9,372 nucleotides of DNA, taken from the NCBI GenBank assembly GCA_016185815.1, contig JACPMT010000064.1, positions 28,409-37,780 of the forward strand, given 5' to 3'. The notes below the pieces were generated by a model, which saw only the letters and a list, made by a program, of their open reading frames with translations, was not told the DNA's origin and did no database searches. Each line of letters opens with the position of its first letter. Positions within the stretch are counted from its first letter, which is position 1. Made by a program: the position numbers and the translations under genes. This DNA comes from Candidatus Woesearchaeota archaeon. GTDB taxonomy: Archaea; Nanobdellota; Nanobdellia; Woesearchaeales; GW2011-AR4. This document shows, piece after piece, positions 4,943-9,372 of this stretch.

Positions 4943-6727
4943 TCACTTTCGTTTTTTGATTTTAGCTGCTGTTACGCTCTTTCTTATTATTTTCTTTCTT
5001 TTCACTAAAGAGGCAGCAATAACTCCAGCCAGAACACCTGCCAAAAACATGCCTAATAAATTCTTGTCAATGTCTATAATTTTCTTTTTGTCATTGCTTT
5101 CCTTGAAATAGATGTCAAGGTTGCCGAGCTCCAGGGCATATTCCGAGTAAAGCAAAGCGGAAAACACGTCGCTGTTTTTTAAGGAATTTGCATACTCATA
5201 ATAGCTGTACCCCAGAATCGGGAAGATGCCTTTTGCAGCCTCTCTTGCAATGTTGTTTTTTACTATTTCAAGCTTTCTCTCGACAATATTCTTGTATTGC
5301 TCGCTGTCAACCCCAAATACACTCAGGATAATGTCAACATCGGCTTTTGCCTTGCTTGCCTGCGACAAGCAAAGTTCGTAGTTTCCTTTCTCAAGCTCTT
5401 CAGTTGCCTTGTCAATTTCCTTTTTTATTGTGTCCAAGGTTTCTGGGAAATACAATTCAACATACTGCTTTCTCTCATCAGCCTCGCTTATCTTGTTCTG
5501 GCAGGATTTTTTTAGCACATCCTTGTTTAAGTTGAATGTCTTGCCCTTTTTGCCCAGAAAAGTCGCCCATGAATATGCTGAATTGACTCTTTCAGAGGCG
5601 TACGCCAAAGTTCTTGCAATCCTTTCTGTATTGTTCGTCCTGTTCAATGTTTCAAGAGATTGTGCTGCATATTCTTCTGCTTCTGCAAGCCTTTCCTTGA
5701 TTACGATATAAGCCTCTAAATCAGTTATTGTCTTTTTGTCAAGGCTTTCAACATTATCGCGAAAATCAGATATTTCCTTGCTTAATTTTTCAATCTCTTT
5801 CACTGCCTCGTCTCTGGAAAGATTTTTTGAGAGCAGCAGCAAAGTGGAGTACTCGACATTTGCCCCGAAGCAATAACTTGCTGACGAGTAAAATGTCTGT
5901 TTTTCAAAAGCTTCCTTTCCCTTGCTTGTAAGGTTCTGGGCATTATCTTTCAATGCAGAAACATTGATTGAGTATTTCAATTCCTTTGCCTCTGCCTTTA
6001 GCTTGTTGCCCCTGTCGCACAGCTCTTTTGCCAGGGATTTCATTGTGTTTGTGTATTCCTCGCTTATGTCTATGCTCTTGAATCTCTGCTTTAGCTCCCT
6101 GCCTGTGAATTCCCTGACAGCCTCGCTTAATGTTGATATTTCAATAATTTCAATGCCCAATTCTCTTGAAAGGTTTTTTAAGTCTGTTGTTGTGTTGCCG
6201 ACCCTTGCTACTATCTCGCCGGCAGGTATTAAAACCCTTTTTATGCCATTTCTCTTCGCAGCCTCCACTTTTGCCTTTAAGCCGCCTACAGGCCCTATTA
6301 AGCCACCGGAATTTATTGTGCCGGTTATGGCATAATCTTCGTTCAATTCAAGGCCCTCGAGCATTGCAACTGTCAGCACAGCAATCGAGGAGCCTGCGCT
6401 CGGCCCTGCTATGATTGCCGAATCAGCTGTTATAGTATAGAAAAAATCAATGTCATCGCATTCTTTCTCAATAATATCGCATGCTATAGCCTTTGCAAAC
6501 CTTGTTGACATTTGAGTGTCTGTTCTTGTCAGAGGAAATGTCTCAAGAAAAACTCTTCCGGTTCCTGGCTTGGTCTCAAGATATAAATCTGCTATGCCGC
6601 CTTCATAGCCTTGCTCTGTTTCCTTTACTGCCAATAGCTTCATATGGCCTTGCTTGGCAATAACATTAGGAATCAGCAACAAATTTAATGTTATAAACAA
6701 AAAAGTCAACAAAAATAATTTCTTCAT
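4943..6727 (-). CDS. Exported, membrane-anchored Lon-type serine protease
   Basis: A 594-aa protein: signal peptide 1-24; Lon (S16-like) proteolytic domain about 28-205; a long, largely helical and partly coiled-coil region about 220-550; one membrane helix (LLGMFLAGVLAGVIAASLV, 557-575) and a basic cytosolic tail. The protease core has GPSAGSS with S110 and GGLKAKVEAA with K153; the Ser-to-Lys spacing of 43 equals that of E. coli Lon (S679, K722), and TGTINSGGLIGPVGGL matches the Lon segment between them. No AAA+ ATPase domain is present, so proteolysis outside the membrane would be ATP-independent. Such archaeal proteins are known as predicted serine proteases; substrates are unknown. Surface-protein neighbours suggest envelope processing or quality control. 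The ATG at 6727 is preferred to TTG at 6733. Confidence 0.9.
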   Translation of the reverse strand: MKKLFLLTFLFITLNLLLIPNVIAKQGHMKLLAVKETEQGYEGGIADLYLETKPGTGRVFLETFPLTRTDTQMSTRFAKAIACDIIEKECDDIDFFYTITADSAIIAGPSAGSSIAVLTVAMLEGLELNEDYAITGTINSGGLIGPVGGLKAKVEAAKRNGIKRVLIPAGEIVARVGNTTTDLKNLSRELGIEIIEISTLSEAVREFTGRELKQRFKSIDISEEYTNTMKSLAKELCDRGNKLKAEAKELKYSINVSALKDNAQNLTSKGKEAFEKQTFYSSASYCFGANVEYSTLLLLSKNLSRDEAVKEIEKLSKEISDFRDNVESLDKKTITDLEAYIVIKERLAEAEEYAAQSLETLNRTNNTERIARTLAYASERVNSAYSWATFLGKKGKTFNLNKDVLKKSCQNKISEADERKQYVELYFPETLDTIKKEIDKATEELEKGNYELCLSQASKAKADVDIILSVFGVDSEQYKNIVERKLEIVKNNIAREAAKGIFPILGYSYYEYANSLKNSDVFSALLYSEYALELGNLDIYFKESNDKKKIIDIDKNLLGMFLAGVLAGVIAASLVKRKKIIRKSVTAAKIKKRK

Positions 6728-6746
6728 ATGCAAGGATAACTAGGCA

Positions 6747-6754
6747 ATATTTAA
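6747..6754 (-). promoter_or_regulatory. TATA box of the Lon-type protease gene; leaderless start
   Basis: TTAAATAT on the minus strand is centred about 24 nt before the ATG at 6727, and no Shine-Dalgarno precedes that ATG. This fits a leaderless transcript and disfavours the TTG two codons upstream. Confidence 0.55.
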
Positions 6755-6804
6755 GAATTTTTGGTTTAATAGAATATAGGTTCAATGGGATGTAATCAAT
6801 ATTC

Positions 6805-8607
6805 CTATTTTAATCTGTTTAGCTTATCCTCTATCCTTTGCTTGTCCCTTGTGTATGACTCCCCTGAAATAAAGCCTGATTTATACGCCCCTTCTAAAGC
6901 CTCAAGCTCCTTTTTTAACTTTTGCGCCTTATCTCCTGCTTGCAATTGCTTTGCTTCCTCTTCCTTTGTTTTAGGCGCCTTTTTCTTGACATAGCCAAAC
7001 TTGTAGGCTGAAAATATGACAGCGCCAGCTATCAAAATTACAGCCCCAATTGATAAAATAACCTTGTAATCTCTGAACTGTATTGGGTACAGCCTTATTG
7101 CCTTGGCTGTGACCTCAAACAAGTCAGAGCTTGTCCCTACAGAATCAGCATAAGTGACTTTTGCGAATGCAACATAATTCCCGGGCCTCAAGTCGCTCGG
7201 TATTGTCAATGCCCTTGTAAATTTTGACTGGGTTTCAACAGCCAAAGTTTCATGCTCGCTGGCTATCAGGTTTCCCTGCAGGTCTTTTATTGCGTAGTCA
7301 ACAACGACATCAACTCTTCCAAAGCCCCTTACATTAAATAAGTTGACCTCTAATAACAGCTCTTCTCCGGGAAACACTTTTTTGGATCCAGATAACACTT
7401 CAACATCCACGTCAAACAACGGCTCTGCGGAGTCCACTTCAATTATGGTGATAATCTCCTTTTCCGTAGAAGGGCCCTTAAGCGAAATTTTTCCGGGATA
7501 AATATCCGGCTTTTCATTTTCCAGTGCCTTGAAAACAAGCTCTATTGTCTTTTCTTCGTCAGGATTCAATGTGTGTGATATCTCATTTGCATCCGGAGAA
7601 ACTTTGAACTTCTCGATATCGCCTAAGTACGCCTTTACGTCAAATATTGACGTTCCTGTATTCTTGATGCTGAATGCCTCTGTCTTTGTCTGCCCTTGCT
7701 TAAGCACAACCTTAAGGGTGGTCTTATTCACGCTGAAATCTGTGGCTATAGGGACAGCTGGCGCTGGGCCGCCTCCCCCTCCCCCCCCTCCTCCGCCACC
7801 ACCGCCGGATGCCCCTCCGCCGCTTGGACTTGGAGACGGGCTTTCTTCTGCCGGGGCTTCTTCTGCAGAAAAAGTTGTAAAATGAGACACATTAAATATC
7901 AAAGTTCCACTTAAGTAAGAGATTTTTTTGCATATAGTTTCTGGACACACTATTCCATCCATTGCAATTCTCGGATTTGAGAAAGCCAAACCTTCCAGCT
8001 GCAGAGTTGCAGATATGTTTAAACTAGGAATTGCGCTTGAGTTAACTTCAATCCTGTTGAATGATATGTTTATGTACCTGTCCAAGTCAAAACCCTGGCT
8101 TAGATCTATGCCTTGGCTAAAATTAATCTTTCCAGAATTTGTGATTTCAACAATAAAGTTAGTTATGTTTCTAATGTCAAATGAGGATAAATTGCTTGTG
8201 GAGCCATTAAAATGCGTAAATGAATTAGTTATAACCCTTCTTCTTGGGCTTGCTCCGACAAAACTTAAGCTATCAGTGCAATTGACGCTCCAGTTATACC
8301 CCCCTATAAGCGAGTTGTTTAAGTTGAAAAATATCCTAGTGTCTTTTGCAATCGGGCTGTTTGTCAGATTAACTTCGTTATTGATTATCAGAGAACAATT
8401 GCTTATATCGCTTGCGTCGCTTGCATTATAAGCAAATGTGACATTTCCATGTATGTTGCCGGAATTGTTAAATGGAAATATTAAATTGATTATGGGCCCA
8501 GAAGTATCCGCTATTTGAATGCCAACGCCAACTTGACTGTGGACAATTGCAAATGTGCAGAGCAGCATTGTCAGGGACAATAAAAGGAATAGCCGCTTTT
8601 TTTTCAT
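6805..8607 (-). CDS. Large surface protein: sequon-rich ectodomain, Gly13 linker, membrane helix, cytosolic tail
   Basis: A 600-aa protein. Residues 1-24 are a signal peptide. Residues about 34-115 look like an Ig-like or cadherin-like beta domain of the kind repeated in DPANN surface proteins (a SGPIINLIFPFNNSG start and a YNWSVNCTDS end); about 140-248 is a further beta region ending NVSHFTTFSAEE. A low-complexity linker PSPSPSGGGAS plus Gly13 (268-280) follows, then two beta-sandwich-like segments (about 285-392 and 396-500, NEW3/CARDB-like in style), a membrane helix (515-534), and a cytosolic charged tail ending in a SHOCT-like helical hairpin (about 562-600, LEALEGAYKSGFISGESYTRDK). Sixteen N-x-S/T sequons lie before residue 240, one after it. 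Probably a glycosylated cell-surface protein, adhesive or structural; the ligand is unknown. It lies 77 nt upstream of the protease gene. Confidence 0.85.
   Translation of the reverse strand: MKKKRLFLLLSLTMLLCTFAIVHSQVGVGIQIADTSGPIINLIFPFNNSGNIHGNVTFAYNASDASDISNCSLIINNEVNLTNSPIAKDTRIFFNLNNSLIGGYNWSVNCTDSLSFVGASPRRRVITNSFTHFNGSTSNLSSFDIRNITNFIVEITNSGKINFSQGIDLSQGFDLDRYINISFNRIEVNSSAIPSLNISATLQLEGLAFSNPRIAMDGIVCPETICKKISYLSGTLIFNVSHFTTFSAEEAPAEESPSPSPSGGGASGGGGGGGGGGGGGPAPAVPIATDFSVNKTTLKVVLKQGQTKTEAFSIKNTGTSIFDVKAYLGDIEKFKVSPDANEISHTLNPDEEKTIELVFKALENEKPDIYPGKISLKGPSTEKEIITIIEVDSAEPLFDVDVEVLSGSKKVFPGEELLLEVNLFNVRGFGRVDVVVDYAIKDLQGNLIASEHETLAVETQSKFTRALTIPSDLRPGNYVAFAKVTYADSVGTSSDLFEVTAKAIRLYPIQFRDYKVILSIGAVILIAGAVIFSAYKFGYVKKKAPKTKEEEAKQLQAGDKAQKLKKELEALEGAYKSGFISGESYTRDKQRIEDKLNRLK
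7768..7806. repeat. Poly-Gly codon tract with an 8-base homopolymer
   Basis: Thirteen Gly codons, including C5 (7775-7779) and C8 (7781-7788) on the + strand, that is G5 and G8 in the gene. In the protein this is the flexible linker between the sequon-rich head and the membrane-proximal domains. The G8 run is a possible slippage site, and also a likely place for a sequencing or assembly error. Confidence 0.85.
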
Positions 8608-8630
8608 AAGAAAGTTTAATTGGAGTTTAC

Positions 8631-8640
8631 ATTTAATTAC
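8631..8640 (-). promoter_or_regulatory. Possible TATA element of the 600-aa surface protein gene
   Basis: GTAATTAAAT on the minus strand is centred about 27-28 nt before the ATG at 8607, in the 48-nt gap after the 180-aa protein gene. It is a weak match in AT-rich sequence. No Shine-Dalgarno is seen, so leaderless expression or read-through from the upstream gene are both possible. Confidence 0.35.
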
Positions 8641-8655
8641 TTTTCTATTTTAATT

Positions 8656-9198
8656 TTATAAGAATTTACGGAATTTTCGCTTTGAACGCTTCCAGGCGCG
8701 TTTTTTTCTAAAAACATACAGCAGGAACGCCAGAGCTATAACAGCATATGCCGCGTAGTCATAATCTATATGGAATTTGCTGGGATTTTTTATTACTTTA
8801 AGCTTAAAGCTTTTATTTATCTTAGTCAGGAATGGTATGCCTCCTCCTGACGGCCCAGTCAGTTGATGAACTGTGTAGCTCACAACAAACAGATTGTTGT
8901 TTTTATCGTATTTTGGCGCAGTGGCATTGAATTCTATTCTTATTGAAGATTGCGGAGGCAAAGTGTACTCTTCTTTGAAATCAAGAGCCTTCATGAATTG
9001 ATTGTCATAATCTACCTTAACCATCTGCTCATAAGAATCAGGATTTTGCAGCCTAATGCTGTAGATGGCGGAATTTTCTTCTGTCAATGTAAGCGTGTTG
9101 TCCTCCAAGTAGTCTGATGCAACTGCCAAGGCTTTTGCACTTAAGCTTGATTCCAAGCTTAACAAAAATAAGATTAAAAATAGAGCTGCCAGCCTCAT
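8656..9198 (-). CDS. Signal-peptide, single-helix membrane protein with a beta-type ectodomain
   Basis: A 180-aa protein I do not recognise as a named family. It has a signal peptide (1 to about 21-25), an extracytoplasmic domain of about 120 residues rich in predicted beta strands (AIYSIRLQNPD, VKVDYDNQFM, then a PPQSSIRIEFNATAP strand pair) in the style of Ig-like/NEW3 domains, a membrane helix at about 146-163, and a very basic cytosolic tail (RKKRAWKRSKRKFRKFL). Two sequons are present (N91, N128). The ATG at 9198 starts the signal peptide and follows a TATA element by about 26 nt; the 17-residue extension to 9249 would run over that TATA and into the upstream gene's stop. It lies 34 nt after a partial surface-protein gene. 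Likely an envelope accessory protein, role unknown. Confidence 0.75.
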   Translation of the reverse strand: MRLAALFLILFLLSLESSLSAKALAVASDYLEDNTLTLTEENSAIYSIRLQNPDSYEQMVKVDYDNQFMKALDFKEEYTLPPQSSIRIEFNATAPKYDKNNNLFVVSYTVHQLTGPSGGGIPFLTKINKSFKLKVIKNPSKFHIDYDYAAYAVIALAFLLYVFRKKRAWKRSKRKFRKFL

Positions 9199-9220
9199 TT
9201 TAAAGCCAAAATTAATTAAA

Positions 9221-9230
9221 GATATAAAAA
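9221..9230 (-). promoter_or_regulatory. TATA box of the 180-aa membrane protein gene
   Basis: TTTTTATATC on the minus strand lies 3 nt past the stop codon of the upstream partial gene and is centred about 27 nt before the ATG at 9198. It is the only promoter-like element in the 34-nt gap and makes the extended start at 9249 unlikely. Confidence 0.55.
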
Positions 9231-9232
9231 CT

Positions 9233-9372
9233 TTACGACAAGTCCACAACAGTCAGGTTCCATGTGTTGTTGTAGGTTTGCGCGCTTAAGCCAGATGCTG
9301 GAACATCAATCCAGAATATCAGTGTCTGGTTTCCTTTGGATGTAAACCCGCTTACACCGGCATAAGGCACGC
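9233..9372 (-). CDS. C-terminal end of a probable surface protein, cut by the window edge
   Basis: An open minus-strand frame enters from the right edge and stops at TAA (9235-9233), showing 45 residues: a strand-rich segment that includes SKGNQTLIFWIDVPASGLSA and ends TYNNTWNLTVVDLS. Three sequons (NQT, NNT, NLT) and the alternating hydrophobic pattern fit an extracellular beta-sandwich repeat like those at the C-termini of DPANN surface proteins. No membrane helix follows, so if exported it is either anchored elsewhere or secreted. There is no start codon in the window, so total size and N-terminus are unknown. The reading frame is supported by composition and by the tight spacing to the next gene's TATA box. 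Confidence 0.65.
   Translation of the reverse strand, partial: VPYAGVSGFTSKGNQTLIFWIDVPASGLSAQTYNNTWNLTVVDLS

Noticed and set aside
4881..5111. 76-aa + strand ORF over the PLD upstream gap
   Set aside because: Antisense to the C-terminus of the Lon-type protease, crosses the operator dyad and hairpin; hydrophobicity reflects the antisense of Lys-rich coding.
5297..6414. Several + strand ORFs of 62-137 aa across the protease gene
   Set aside because: All are antisense to a continuous 594-aa coding frame with signal peptide, dyad residues and membrane helix.
6745..6804. Possible hairpin GAATAT...ATATTC after the 600-aa gene
   Set aside because: Six AT-rich pairs with a loop over 20 nt and no U-tract; too weak to call a terminator.
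7529..7885. 118-aa + strand ORF with a Pro13 run
   Set aside because: Antisense of the poly-Gly linker and flanking beta domains; no start signals.

Overview
The window looks like part of a chromosome from an AT-rich archaeon, most likely a DPANN lineage of the Woesearchaeota/Pacearchaeota/Nanoarchaeota type. The reasons are an archaeal-type adenosylhomocysteinase, a KaiC-family ATPase, an archaeal Lrp/AsnC regulator, a stand-alone exported Lon-type protease, and sequon-rich surface proteins with a poly-Gly linker and one C-terminal membrane helix. Many genes also have a TATA-like element about 25 nt upstream of the best ATG, which implies leaderless or very short-leader transcripts. The phylum is an inference from gene style; there is no rRNA in the window.

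Left part (1-3447), cytoplasmic and regulatory. The 3' part of a KaiC-like ATPase gene (+) converges on adenosylhomocysteinase (-). AHCY is divergent from a small Lrp/AsnC regulator (+) across a 136-bp promoter region that holds a clean dyad. The regulator converges on a PfkB-family kinase (-). AHCY releases adenosine and homocysteine from S-adenosylhomocysteine. A PfkB kinase two genes away could pull that equilibrium by phosphorylating adenosine, but its substrate cannot be read from sequence.

Middle (3448-4942). The 159-bp gap upstream of the kinase carries four alternating copies of one 14-18 nt motif, one of which forms the kinase promoter. Next come a 51-residue, extremely acidic protein and a PLD-superfamily lipoprotein with two HKD motifs. 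Two dyads with AGTGAT/ATCAC(T/C) half-sites and a GC-rich hairpin lie upstream of the PLD gene.

Right part (4943-9372), cell envelope, all on the minus strand: a signal-peptide-bearing, C-terminally anchored Lon-type serine protease without an ATPase domain; a 600-aa surface protein with a glycosylation-sequon-rich ectodomain, Gly13 linker, membrane helix and cytosolic tail; a 180-aa signal-peptide and single-helix membrane protein; and the C-terminal end of another probable surface protein, cut by the window edge. Most of these genes have their own TATA-like element, so they look like a co-directional row of short transcription units, not one operon.

Five minus-strand ORFs (AHCY, PfkB, acidic protein, PLD lipoprotein, 180-aa protein) have N-terminal extensions in their longest form that run into promoter or operator sequence. 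A sixth (the Lon-type protease) has a two-codon TTG extension. I use the inner ATG in each case. No tRNA, rRNA, CRISPR array, IS element or att site was seen.
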